A DNA stretch of 64,000 bases from the NCBI RefSeq assembly GCF_902459465.1, contig NC_047066.1, positions 8,311,047-8,375,046 of the forward strand, written 5' to 3'. Each line of letters begins with the position of its first letter. Position 1 is the stretch's first letter. A program made the position numbers and the translations under genes. The DNA is from Asterias rubens. Its lineage: Eukaryota; Echinodermata; Asteroidea; Forcipulatida; Asteriidae. This document shows positions 11,211 to 21,943 of this stretch, in pieces. The notes under the pieces are model-generated. The model was not told the DNA's origin. It saw only the letters and a list, made by a program, of their open reading frames with translations, and ran no database searches.

Positions 11211-11440
11211 CAGAAGCGTTTTGCCGCCAGATCAATAAAAAAAATTCTCTTTTATCGTGTACGTACACGATAAGTCCAAACTTATATTTTTGTATTTAAT
11301 TTTTAGTTTAGTTCATTTATTTTTACAGAAGCGTTTTGCCGCCACATCAATACAAAAAATTATTTTATCGTGTACGTACACGATAAGTCCAAACTTATAT
11401 TTTTGTATTTAATTTTTAGTTTAGTTTATTTATTTTTGGT
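11211..11440. repeat. 115-bp tandem duplication with a 22-bp perfect palindrome in each unit
   Basis: Units 11211-11325 and 11326-11440 both begin CAGAAGCGTTTTGCCGCCA. Each holds the half-site TTATCGTGTAC followed directly by its exact complement (11252-11273 and 11365-11386). The palindrome is intact in both units while neighbouring bases differ. Confidence 0.8.
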
Positions 11441-11610
11441 ATGGGTGGGGGGGGGGGGGAGACTAGAAAAACTTCTGTCGTTGACGGCATGCGTCAAAAT
11501 GACAAAACATGTAAATGTATTTTGACGTCATGTGTGGGATGCATACTTTGCTAAATGCCTCTGTGCTAAATGAAGCTCCCCATGTAGTAACATGACTGGT
11601 GAAGTAACAG

Positions 11611-11828
11611 GGGCCAATTTCATAGCTGCTTAAGCACAAAATCTCGCTTAAGCAAAAAAAATTCTTGCTTAGTAAAAGCAGATTACCGGCCAAGACTCCA
11701 CACATTGTTATGCCAAGTAAACAGCAGCTGAAAACCAGTCACAAACAATGTATACACGTCTAAAATAAACAAACTATTTTCATGCTTAAGCACATTTTGT
11801 GCTTGAGCAGCTCTATGAAATTGGCCCT
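11611..11828. mobile_element. Hairpin MITE family C (CCAATTTCATAG...CTATGAAATTGG)
   Basis: The arms GGGCCAATTTCATAGCTGCT and AGCTCTATGAAATTGGCCC enclose TTGCTTAGTAAAAGCAGATTACC-like sequence. Other copies or fragments lie at 22273-22420, 25404-25608, 32748-32927, 36537-36702, 38829-39006, 41239-41437, 42804-42988 and 51290-51545. Confidence 0.75.
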
Positions 11829-12023
11829 GGGGCTTTACGCGAATCTTTCTTAAAAGCACATGAAAAGGGTATTCAAAGTGATTTGTGTTCTTTGCACAAC
11901 CAAATCAATTTAATTAATCTCAATCCATCTCCAATGTGAAGTCAGTTTCCTTACTGATTATTAAAACATTTAAAATGACTTGAGCAAAGATCGCATGTTG
12001 ACGTTTTTGTTCAAGTGAAGGTA

Positions 12024-12163
12024 TTAAAGGCACTTTAGACACCTTTGGCAGTTATCAGAGACCGGTTTTTTCTCTTGGTACTCGTCCCAACAGTGGCATG
12101 AAAACATTTGGAATCGATTGGTTTTTCACGTTTGTTGCACCATTTTTTCCCCTTGTTTTTTGT
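12024..12163. mobile_element. Truncated family A MITE abutting a full copy
   Basis: TTAAAGGCACTTTAGACACC and a short reverse-oriented part (ACCGGTTTTTTCTCTTGGTA) are followed immediately by the TTAA of the next copy. Confidence 0.5.
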
Positions 12164-12552
12164 TTAAAGCAGTGGACACTATTGGTAATTGTCAAAGACT
12201 AGCCTTCACAGTTGGTGTATCTCAACATATGCATAAAATAAATAACCTGTGAAAATTTGAGCTCAATCGGTCATCGAAGTTGCGAGATAATAATGAAAGA
12301 AAAAAAAAAACACCCTTGTCACACAAAGTTGTGTGCGTTTAGATGGTTGATTTCGAGACCTTAAGTTCTAAATCTGAGGTCTCGAAATCAAATTCGTGGA
12401 ACATTACTTCTTTCTCGAAAACTATGGCACTTCAGAGGAAGCCGTTTCTCACAATGTTTTAAACCATCAAGCTCTCCCCATAACTCGTCACCAAGAAAGA
12501 TTTATGCTAATACGTATTTTGAGTAATTACCAATAGTGTCTACTGCCTTTAA
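12164..12552 (-). mobile_element. Full-length family A MITE, reverse orientation
   Basis: It runs from TTAAAGCAGTGGACACTATT to AATAGTGTCTACTGCCTTTAA. The body includes TTGAGCTCAATCGGTCATCG, the CGAGACCTTAAGTTC / TGAGGTCTCG centre and CAGAGGAAGCCGTTTCTCAC. It is a good reference copy, about 389 bp. Confidence 0.8.
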
Positions 12553-13850
12553 AATCATATTCCTTATATCCCCTACACTGTTGTATGAAATTTTCACATT
12601 AACCCACCCCAACAAAAAAGACTTAAAACAACAACAAAACCATCAACCGAGCAGCGGCAACAAACACAACATTTTTATGTTGATTCTATTGCCTTAATGG
12701 TTTTGAATAATATAGTAGTTTAAAACCCATTAAATTTACTTCCGCACTCATACTTGTCTTAATTGCTAGTGTGTTTTGTGACAATCTTTTTTAAAATCAT
12801 GAGTGGAGCATTGAAGAGCATTTTGTTATAGCAAAAAAACAATTCTGTAATGTTCCTTTGAATATCGTAGTTTAAAACCCATTAGTTTTACTTGCGCACG
12901 CATACTTGTCTTATCCATTGTTGTCTAGGACAATTTGCTCATGTAATTTTTAACCATAGGCCATAGCAATCTAGGCCTATGTCATTATTTGAAGTGGTCT
13001 TTTTGCTATCTTTGCTATTGCAAACCGCTTGCTATTGTACGAAGCAATATTTTAAATCATGTACTTTTATCTGCAAGTTGTTGTTAATTTTAGTCTTAAA
13101 GGCAGTGGACACTATTGGTAATTACTCAAAATAATTATGAGCATTAAACCTTTCTTGGTGACGAGTAATGGGGAGAGGTTGATGGTGTAAAACATTGTGA
13201 GAAACGGCTCCCTCTGAAGTGCCATAGTATTCGGGAAAGAAGTAATTTTCCACGAATTTGAGTGAGAAATTACCTCTTTCTCAAAAACTACGTAAGTTGT
13301 TGTGTTACCGTTATTTTGAGTAAATACCAATAGTGGCCACTGCCTTTAATCAAAGGTAATTTGGGTTGGTAAAGCGTCAGTGTGCATTGAGTAGAAAAAT
13401 AGTTTATATCCAACTTCAATTTTTAACTTGGTACCCGCTACCGGTACAGCGCTCCCCTTTGTATAAAATGCATACTTGCTGAATAAAAATTTCATCTGAT
13501 AAATTAATTGATCAAAGACTTAATTGAGTTTGTTTTCTAACCCCAGAATGACTAATTGCTGTGTATGCATGAACGAATGTAGGTCAGGTTTGTGTTTTTT
13601 GTGATCGGCTCAGATGACCAGGGGCGCTTATGCCAGTGTACTTTTTTAGAGTCAATACAACATGGTGTTAATTATAAACTGCTTGTAGATATACGGAAGC
13701 CCATTAGTGCCACGTTGTGCTTCTGTTTCTCTTGGAAGTTTTCCCTTTTTCACGTGGAATTAGTTCTCTTTTTTTTTAAGTGGTGCTTCTCATTCACCGT
13801 GCTTATAGTAGTGTTTCTCTTTCATCGTTTCTTTAAAGGCAGTGGACACT
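12553..13850. repeat. Segmental duplication, copy 1 (partner about 16000-18290)
   Basis: Ordered matches to the second copy include AGTTTAAAACCCATTA (twice in each copy), TGAAGTGGTCTTTTTGC-type sequence, AAGCATTATTTTAAA-type sequence, CTTTTATCTGCAAGTTGTT, GGTAAAGCGTCAG, GCTACCGGTACAGC, AATTGATCAAAGACTTAATT, GATCGGCTCAG and ATATACGGAAGCCCATTAGT. No gene is recognised. Family A insertions differ between the copies. Confidence 0.75.
13096..13349 (+). mobile_element. Internally deleted family A MITE
   Basis: Both TTAA ends are intact, but the middle is lost. GAAAGAAGTAATTTTCC is joined to GAGAAATTACCTCTTTCTC, turning the remainder into a near-perfect hairpin of 254 bp. Confidence 0.7.
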
Positions 13851-14166
13851 ATTGGTAATTGCTCAAAATAATTATTAGCATAAAACCTTAACTGGTAACA
13901 AGCAATGGAAAGCTTTTGATAGTATAAACATTGTGAGAAACGGCTCCCTCTGAAGTAGCGTAGATTTTGAGAAAGAAGTAATTTCTAACTCAATACCTCA
14001 GCTGAGGTTTGTTTGTTATGCGTCTGAAAGCACACACATTAATTGTGCATCAAAGGTGTTCTTCTATCGTACAACTTTGATGACAGTTGAGTGCAAATTT
14101 ATACAGATTCGTTATTTTATGCATTGTTGGGATAAACCAAATGAGGATACTTGTCTTTGACAATTC
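13833..14166 (+). mobile_element. Family A MITE, right end lost
   Basis: It begins TTAAAGGCAGTGGACACTAT and follows the standard body to GATACTTGTCTTTGACAATT, then stops short of the terminal CAATAGTGTCC segment. Confidence 0.65.
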
Positions 14167-15475
14167 TGAAATAAGAAGATTTATTCTGAATTTATTAATA
14201 TTAAATGGTCACGTAACCGTTAATGTTTGTTAAACTTGTCATTTCTAAACAAATTTCTCAGAAAAACATCAGTGATATTATAGAATGTGCCTCATAAAAG
14301 CTTTAGGTTTACAGCTGAACCAAAATCTCGCGTCTAAACTAGCCAGAACCCAATCTATAATTTAAAAACAGCAGAAATAATGTTTTACTACTGCTTATAT
14401 ACAGAGCTCTGGGAATGCCATTCTATTTGTCAACATCCCATCTTAAAATCAAAATATTTAATTATTTTTTTACCAATGAAATTCTGTTGTCTTCTCCGTT
14501 TCATTTATAACTGGGGTCGTGTTTTAGATTGTATGGACAAAACAGAACAAGTAGGTGTCGCTATAATGCAGTGTGTCTAAAAAATGAGTTTGGTGTCCAT
14601 CCTCAAAATTGTCCTTCTTTTGTTTTGAAGGCTTCCCTTTTTTAAATCGATTTAGAAAAAATAATGTCCTTAATGAAAAGCACTTCGAGGGCCCCGTATG
14701 GACTCTGGCCTAGCGAGGCAAAGTTCGGAGTTGGAGGGCAGTAGAAGGCGGACTCTTGTGGGGCCCGGTGGAGCTCCGTTACCCGGCGAATCGGCTGGAC
14801 TACGAGGGGTAGTTAGTCTCGGCCAGGGGGAATGTGGTGGATATGCCTCGAAAAACATTATATCAGACAAACAAAATGGAAACTATACAAGTAAACCGCA
14901 CGTGCTCCCTGGTTGTGCAGTCTTCTAAAGAGCCCACATAGCTTCTTGTCTACTTTGGTGTCGTTTTAAAAGTTGGTTCACAAAAGGCCAAATAGTTTCT
15001 TTTGTATAGTGATTTAGACCGTGTCTGAACTAGTGGCTAAGGCTCGACCGCAACGCCAACATGTGTTGAGGTCCATATCAACAGCCTTAACAACAGCCGT
15101 AGCCTTTTGCCCAACAGTTCCGACACGGCTGTGTGTGCAAGGTGCATATTGGGCCATTGGACTGCAAGAGCCAGTACAAATTGGATGAACCCAATCGGGA
15201 CAAATGTTTTAAGAGAGTCGTGAGACAGTTTCAGGTTGACTTGAGATTCAATTGCTACTCAAATGTGTAAAAGAGCTATGGGGAGCTGAAACTTATCAGA
15301 GAGTGTCATCATCCCCCATATTCCCCTGCATGCTTTTTAGCTGAGTCCACGCAACTTGGTTCTGAGTGTGGGCTAACAACCATGCCGCTAGCCCAGGTTT
15401 GATGGACTCCTCCGTCCGTTGCATATAACGCGGCTGGGAGGCCTACTACTGACGTCTGGGCTACCATGCCACATC
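14167..15475. other. Gene-free stretch with a GC-rich island and a short fold-back
   Basis: No gene was recognised. Bases 14690-14850 form a GC-rich island (GGGGCCCGGTGGAGCTCCG, CCCGGCGAATCGG) in AT-rich surroundings; the open frame across it resembles no family I know. Bases 15022-15133 are a fold-back: GACCGTGTCTGAACT...GGCTAAGGCT pairs with AGCCTTTTGCC...AGTTCCGACACGGCT. Confidence 0.5.
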
Positions 15476-15770
15476 CACTTCTCGTTACAGAAAGAAGGTA
15501 GAGGTGTGGCCCTCAAGGTATGTTCCAGATCCCTCTATTTTCTTTTGTTATACTTTGTCATAATGAGTGAACATGTGGTGGTTGATTTGGCATCTTCCAC
15601 GCCCATTCCCTGACCCCCCTATTTTCCTTGTATCGTTTATTTCACACGAGGTTTTCACTGTTTAGTTATAATTCTACTTTGGGTGATATATTTTCCGTTT
15701 ACGAAGTGTTTGCGTGGTGTGAGTATTGCACGTGCACTGCCTGCCCTCCTCTTCATCGAGACCTTTTTTA
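15476..15770. repeat. Dispersed repeat block, second copy
   Basis: It matches 1-220 and then 1466-1535, without the insertions found in that copy. It includes CCCCCCTATTTTCC, TTTATTTCACACGAGG and GTGTTTGCGTGGTGTGAGTA. The family is unknown. Confidence 0.6.
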
Positions 15771-15829
15771 TTTGGTTTGATAAATTTAAGAGTCTGAATG
15801 ACACAACAAAATTGTTACGGCCTTTATGT

Positions 15830-15995
15830 ATGCCCACTCCCAGTGGTCTAGTGGGACTGGCGAGGTCGTGGGTTCGAATCCCGCACGAATAATGCCTGTA
15901 GATTTTGCCCATAGAGGATTCATAGAATAACGTAGTGACGTATATCATACCTGGGTAGCAACAAAAATAATATTCCTTATCCCCTATGCAATTTT
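15830..15995 (+). repeat. tRNA-derived SINE fragment
   Basis: GGTCGTGGGTTCGAATCCCGC is a classic RNA polymerase III B box with its T-arm. A non-tRNA tail follows (GATTTTGCCCATAGAGGATTC) and then CAACAG/CAACAA simple repeats at 16020-16060. It has no intact acceptor stem and is not a functional tRNA gene. Confidence 0.55.
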
Positions 15996-15999
15996 CACA

Positions 16000-18290
16000 T
16001 CTAAATAAAACCACCTATAAACAACAACAGCAACAACAGCAACAACAACAACAACATTTTTATTATTTTTATTAAAACCGATTTTGCCTGTTATATATTG
16101 CCTTATATATGTTTGGGTTTTAAATATAGTTTAAAACCCCTAAATTCTACTTAAGTGCTTAAAAGCACTCATACTATTGTCTAAACCCTTTTTGCCAAGG
16201 ACTATATGCTATTTTGCTTATGTAATTTTTTACCATCTTTCATATAATCCTGAGTCATGCATACGGTACAAATGAGCATTTTGTTATAGCAATTCTGTAA
16301 TGTTCCTTTAAATATCGTAGTTTATAAAAACCAAATAATTCTACTTATACGCACTCATATTTGTCTTTTCGGTGTGAAAGCCCTTAAAACACATGGTCCG
16401 AATTGACCCGGTTCCGGGCCCGACCTGACTCAGCTCTGAACTTCTCGGTCAATGTGTTCCGGAATCTGTAAAAGATTACCTAGAAACGAGTCAAAAATTC
16501 AGACCTCGTGCTTTTATGAGTGTGTACCCCCCGCCCATCCACCCCAACCGGCCCCGGTGTTATTAACATGAAACAGCCACACAGTTTAAGATTAGGACTT
16601 TTAACATTGTTTTATGCTTATAGCTTATATATATACTGTTACAATTCATAAATATTTTCACTTTGACTTCACGTTTAAATTTGTGAATTATAATGGCAGT
16701 TTTTTGGAATGTTTTAAATGCACGGACACACTATTCAAAACTAAAATTTTCACTAGTCAATGATCAAAACAATATATATAGTTATTTGAAGTGGTCTTAT
16801 TGCTTTCTTTGCTATTGGAAACCGCTTACTATAAATTAAAGGTACGAAGCATTATTTTAAACCATGCACTTTTATCTGCAAGTTGTTATTATTAGTCTTA
16901 ATGGCATGCGTATACCAGTATGCTCACTTGGTGTACCCAACATTATATTATAATATGCAAAAAAAAAACAAAAAAACAATAAGCCTGTGTACATTTTGGG
17001 CTCTATTAGTTTTCGAAGTTTCACGAAAAAAAAACACGAAAAAAACCCGCACATTTTTGCATAGAGATAAGAAATGCTTCATGCCTGAAGCCTTTCTCAT
17101 ATGCAATTGGGTGACTAAAATAATATATTTCTCTAAAGTTACATGACTTCAAAGGTTTCAAACAATGTTTTATAATATCAACAGCTCTCTTGTGCTCTTT
17201 GTTTATTGACGTAAACTATTTTGCATTTTATTGTACAAAATGAAAAGTGATCGAGAACGAAATGGCGGGAAAATGTGGAGAAACTTGTTGCCAAAAGCTG
17301 TGCTTACCGTGTGCAACCCCTCTATCCTCCGGATATATAGGTTGGGAACGCAGGCAATCTAAATTAGCTTTTTCGGCACGTAAAGGGACTGGACACGTTT
17401 GATAATGTTGTCAACATTTTCACTTGGTGTATCCCAACATATCCTCACAAATTGGGCATTGAAGTTGCAAGAGATTATGAAAGAAAAACCAAATTGTTTC
17501 AGAACTGTGTGTGCTTTCAGATGCATATAATAAAAGGCTTCAACTGAAGTATTGTATTATATTTTGAGTTAGAAATGACCCTTGTCTCAAAAAGTGCGTT
17601 ACTTCAGAGAGAGCGAGCTGTTTCTCACAACGTTTTGTACTATCGACACCTCTCCGTTGCTCGATACCAAGTAAGTTTTTATGCTTACAATTATTTTTAG
17701 TTACATATTACCAACAGTGTCCACTGCCTTTAATCGAAGGTAATTTTGGTTGGTAAAGCGTCAGCGTGCATTGAGTAGAGTTATAGTTTATATCCAACTT
17801 AAGTTTTTAAACCTGGGTCCCTGCTACCGGTACAGCACTCCCCTTTGTCTAAAATTCATGCTTGCTTGAATAAAATTTCATCTGATAAATTAATTGATCA
17901 AAGACTTAATTGAGTTTGTTTTCTACCTCCAGCAAAGAGTTTTACAAGAATTGGTTGCCATTGTTATAAAGAATGACTAATTGCTGTGTATATGAACGAA
18001 TGTAGGTCAGGTTTGCAATGTCACTTTTGTTTTGTTTGTTTTTTTGGTGATCGGCTCAGCAGAGGGACTATGTCATTGTACTTTTATTTTTATTATTTTT
18101 TTTATTATTTTTTTTAGAGTCAATACAATCAACATTGTCTCAATTATAAACTGCTTGTAGATATACGGAAGCCCATTAGTGCCACCTTGCGCTTCTGTTT
18201 CACATGGAAATTTTTCTTTCTCACTTGTCATTGTTTCTCTTTTACTTTGTGCTTCTCATTCACCGTGTATGGTAGTGTTTCTCTTTGATT
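16000..18290. repeat. Segmental duplication, copy 2
   Basis: Partner of 12553-13850, in the same order and orientation. It carries its own insertions, including reverse-oriented family A pieces at about 16905-17205 and 17383-17732. No gene is recognised. Confidence 0.75.
17383..17732 (-). mobile_element. Family A MITE, diverged
   Basis: AAAGGGACTGGACACGTTTG at the left and CCAACAGTGTCCACTGCCTTTAA at the right frame a shortened reverse-oriented body (TTTTCACTTGGTGTATCCCA, GAGCTGTTTCTCACAAC). Confidence 0.65.
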
Positions 18291-19559
18291 TTTTTTTAAA
18301 TAGAAAAATGCCTATCCTTGTTAAGCTTGTGTGGTACAGGTTAAAAAAGAATATTCGATTGTAGTTGACCCCCACTACGAGTACTTAACCCCCCCCCCCC
18401 CGCTGAAAAGCTCCCCCATCAAATGTCCCAGCTACATGTCTTGTGTAAAAAGCAGTCCGAACAGTATGCACCTGTTAAATACTCTCATCGTTTGATCTTG
18501 TTTAGTTTTGCATCCAGCAGTTCAATTAGCTTTGATAACAGAATAAAAAGGAAATAATATGAAGAACAATTGTTTTGAAGAGAAACCAACCCTGTTGGGG
18601 AAAACCCAGGCAATCGAGTATTACGAACTAAAAATCAAATCCACGTGCAAGGCTTCGGTCTGAGGTGGGATTCGAACCTGAGTCCAGAGGTGAAAAGTGG
18701 AGGAAGAAACCACTGAGGGCCTCATTAACGAAAGAAAAACCCTATCATTTCCATTCTCAACATAAAACACAAAAAAACATGATGGAGATATTTTATACCC
18801 TAACACAGTATGGATGAGCAGACCATGGTGGAATTGTCTTCCTCCATGGGCAGACTATACAGGTTTTTGTAGCGGGTAGGAGGAGGGGGCAACATGGACG
18901 GTAAAGGTGAACATGGTAGAGTTAACACTCCCGTAAACCCGTGTATACAACCGATGGTGAGAAGCGGAATTATAAATGTTATCAGCACTTAGTATCTTTT
19001 CAATATTTAATCAGGGTTGGTCCTAAAAGCTCTACCCGATGCAAGCGGTATAGAGTGGACATTAAAGGCGGGTATGCCATAGGCGAATTCAAGATTTTAA
19101 ATTTACCACATAAACAAAATTTCATTATTTGGCCTAGGGCCTATCTACTGGTTCCAAAATATCATCTCTTCGATGTAAGATGTGATGCTAAAGGAAAAAT
19201 AGGCCCACATCATTGGATTTTGTTCATTTCGAACCCATTCTCTATACCCATGGAGGCTATACCTAAATAACAAATGTTTTTAGTGGACTGCTCTTAGAAA
19301 TGACCTTTTTTAAATAAGATGCCAGGTTACCGGATTGTCTGTTTTTTCCCCTCTTTGTTTTTATGTTGTATAATTGTTATACATGTGTGTAAAAAAAAAA
19401 AAAAAAACGTTTTTAGTGATGGATATAACGGTGCTGGTTTTATCAGGGTGCACGTTTATGTTCAGAAACCGTGTACAGTTCAGTTATGACAATTGAAATA
19501 CGCAATGGCGATTTCATCAGATTCGGTGTTCACTTCTTTATTGAAAACATGATGGAGTG
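18291..19559. other. Gene-free stretch with an antisense tRNA-derived SINE
   Basis: Bases 18595-18760 contain GGTGGGATTCGAACCTGAG (reverse-strand B box) plus GGGGAAAACCCAGG and GAAACCACTGA. Related sequence lies at 47880-48060. An open frame at 18941-19270 has no recognisable domain. Nothing else is seen. Confidence 0.45.
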
Positions 19560-20237
19560 TCAAAGATTTTGAAATAGAGGTAATTTCTCACTAAAATAAT
19601 AAAAGACTTCTAGCTAGAAGTATTCTATTCCTATCTGAAAGCACACAAATTCGTCCAACAAGGGTGTTTTTTCTTTCATCATTTTCTCCCAACTTCGACG
19701 ACCAATTGAGCTCAAATTTTCACAGGGGTTTGTTATTTTATGCATATGTTGAGATACACCAAGTGAGAGGGCTGGTCTTTGACAATTACCAAAAGTGTAC
19801 CTTCCCTTTAAAAAGGAGGTAGCGTTTTTGAGATATAGCCGGAAATCTTTAGCGGTTATGGCCACGCAGGAAGAATAATCTATAGACATTTATCATGCTG
19901 CCTCCATCTTGGTCATGTTCCTCGTATCGAATAACAATAATGAATGCTAGAATCATTTTGAAAATTGGAACCAGACTATTTCGTTCTCCCAGCCTCGGTT
20001 TGGTAACATTGTTACCAACGGGAGAAAGTCAAGATGGCTGTACCATGATAACGGTCTTGAGAAACGTAACCGCTTCTCAGATTCAAATTTTTAGGGGATA
20101 AAAGAAAAAATATATGTTTTCATAACCGCAGTACTTCGAAGAGAACGTTTTCTCAAAATGCTATCGAAAGCTGCTGTAGGCTTCTAAACAAAAGATTATA
20201 ATATTGCCATTAATTGCAAGAGTGCTTACATTCCCTT
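19560..20237. mobile_element. Partial family A MITE plus a second repeat
   Basis: Bases 19566-19812 are the right two-thirds of family A (GAGCTCAAATTTTCACAGGG, ACACCAAGTGAGAGGGCTGG, CCTTCCCTTTAA). The sequence after it (TTTGAGATATAGCCGG, TTTTCTCAAAATGCTATCG, AGCTGCTGTAGGCTTCTAA) is the reverse of a family also present near 5160-5350, 52580-52950 and 58290-58480. Confidence 0.5.
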
Positions 20238-20622
20238 TTAAAGGCAGTGGACACTATTGGTAACAACTCAAAATATTTATTAGCATAAAACTCTTCTTGG
20301 TGACGAGTAATAGGGAGAGGTTGATGGTATAAAACATTGTGAGAAACGGCTCCCTCTGAAGTGCCATAGTTTTTGAGAAAGAAGTAATTTTCCACGAATT
20401 TGATGTCGAGACCTCAGATTTAGAACTTGAGGTCTCGAAATCAACCATCTAAACGCACACAACTTCGTGTGACAAGGGTGTTTTGTCTTTCATTATTATC
20501 TCGCAAGTTCGCTGGCCGATTGAGCTCAAATTTTCAAAGGTTTGTTATTTTATGCATATGTTGAGATACACCAAGTGAGAGTACTGGTCTTTGACAATTA
20601 CCAATAGTGTCCACTGCCTTTA
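20238..20622 (+). mobile_element. Full-length family A MITE (reference copy)
   Basis: TTAAAGGCAGTGGACACTAT is matched by ATAGTGTCCACTGCCTTTAA, giving inverted ends of about 28 bp. The centre CGAGACCTCAGATTTAG / AACTTGAGGTCTCG is itself a hairpin. There is no open frame; the element must move in trans. Host sequence TTGCAAGAGTGCTTACATTC before it is partly repeated after it (20623-20663), so the site was already duplicated or was copied with the insertion. Confidence 0.85.
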
Positions 20623-20817
20623 ATTGCAAGAGTACTTACCTAACGCTTACATTCCCTTTTAATGACATTAATAGCGAGTGCTGGTAAAACACAAGGCCGT
20701 AACATGTTGCCGTTTGCACTGTGACGTTATTGAACAAGGCACTTATACCCATAATTAATGCTCTTTACTTATTGAGACATTGCGCCAAATGAAGCGGCCT
20801 TAGATTGTACTCACAAG

Positions 20818-21525
20818 CACCGCGTTCACACTTGATCCTGCTATAGGAGGATCAAAGGAGGATCTGATCTCGAAAGGGCGATCAAATGGAGATCACCGGC
20901 TAGTGTGAACGCGATCAGGAACAGGATCAGATCCTACTTTCGGACCTCCCTTATTGCGAGATCAAAGGGAGATCAGAACCCGCAAAGGCGATCAAAAAAA
21001 CAAGTGTGAATCAGATCGAGATCAGATCTTGCAATTTAAGCTGCGCACATTGTGTCAGGTCAAAAACAAGCTCAAACGGTGAATTTATTTAAGACTAAGT
21101 TAAAAACACATTTATTTTTGCAATTGCCTTCAGTACTTCTCTCTGTATCAACTAAATTTTGCTTTTGTATTTACTTCACATCTCTATTAACTTTTACTTC
21201 TCTTTTGTTTTCATCTCAAAGCGCATAGAGACTTTTCTGTGATTGTGATATGCACTATACAAACATGATTCATTATCATAAACAAATACCCGCAAATCAA
21301 GAAGATGTAAACAATGCTTTGCCTACCAGTCATCGTCCGTGGCCGGCCACATTCAATGACGTTTGCCGTCAGCTGAACTGAACTTTCCGTTTAACTATGC
21401 GAGATCGATGCGAGATCGATGCGAGATCGAAATCAAGTGTGAACGCGGCACAGAAGTGCTTGATCTCGCTTTCGGGATCTGATCCTCCTTGGATCCTTGT
21501 AGGAGGATCAAGTGTAAACGCGGTG
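20818..21525. mobile_element. Non-autonomous CACTA-like DNA transposon with GATC-rich subterminal repeats
   Basis: The ends CACCGCGTTCACACTTGATC and GATCAAGTGTAAACGCGGTG are near-perfect inverted repeats flanked by AAG (20815-20817) and AAG (21526-21528), a 3-bp duplication. Both subterminal zones are dense in GATC (GGAGGATCAAAGGAGGATC; GCGAGATCGATGCGAGATCG). CAC ends, a 3-bp duplication and subterminal repeats are CACTA/EnSpm hallmarks, but no transposase is present. The core (21060-21280) looks like a decayed CR1-type LINE tail (FKTKLKTHLF, then GTGATATGCACTATACAAA), probably captured. Confidence 0.7.
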
Positions 21526-21539
21526 AAGGGGGTTGAGAA

Positions 21540-21943
21540 AGTTTAAGGAATGGTCTAAGTGCTTTCAGATGCATAATTGAGTAATTTTCAGTGCCTTTAA
21601 CATTTGAGTGAGAAATTATCTTTTTTTCTCTCAAAAACTACGTTACTTATATAGAGGGAGCCGTTTCTCACAATGTTTTATACTATCAACGGCTCTCCAT
21701 TGCTCGATCGTTACCATGTAGTTTTGTATTCTAACAAATGTTTTGAGTAGTTGCCAATTGCTTTCAGTGCCTTTAACATTTTAGTAAGAAATTATTTGTT
21801 TTTCTCAAACACTACGTTACTTATAGAGGAGCCATTTCACACAATGTTTTATACCATCAACAGCTCTCTGTTGCTCGTTACCAAGAACGTTTGTACGCTA
21901 AAAATTATTTTGGGTAGTTACCAATAGTGTCCAGAGCCTTTAA
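21540..21943 (-). repeat. Tandem partial family A units
   Basis: Three end-to-end right halves of family A, separated by CAGTGCCTTTAACATTT, each with a GAGGGAGCC or GAGGAGCC segment and TGTTTTATACTATCAAC or a variant. It looks like local amplification of a truncated element. Confidence 0.6.

Noticed and set aside
18941..19270. 109-codon plus-strand open frame as a gene
   Set aside because: No recognisable domain, no convincing splice partners, and it lies in repeat-rich intergenic DNA; kept only as a note.
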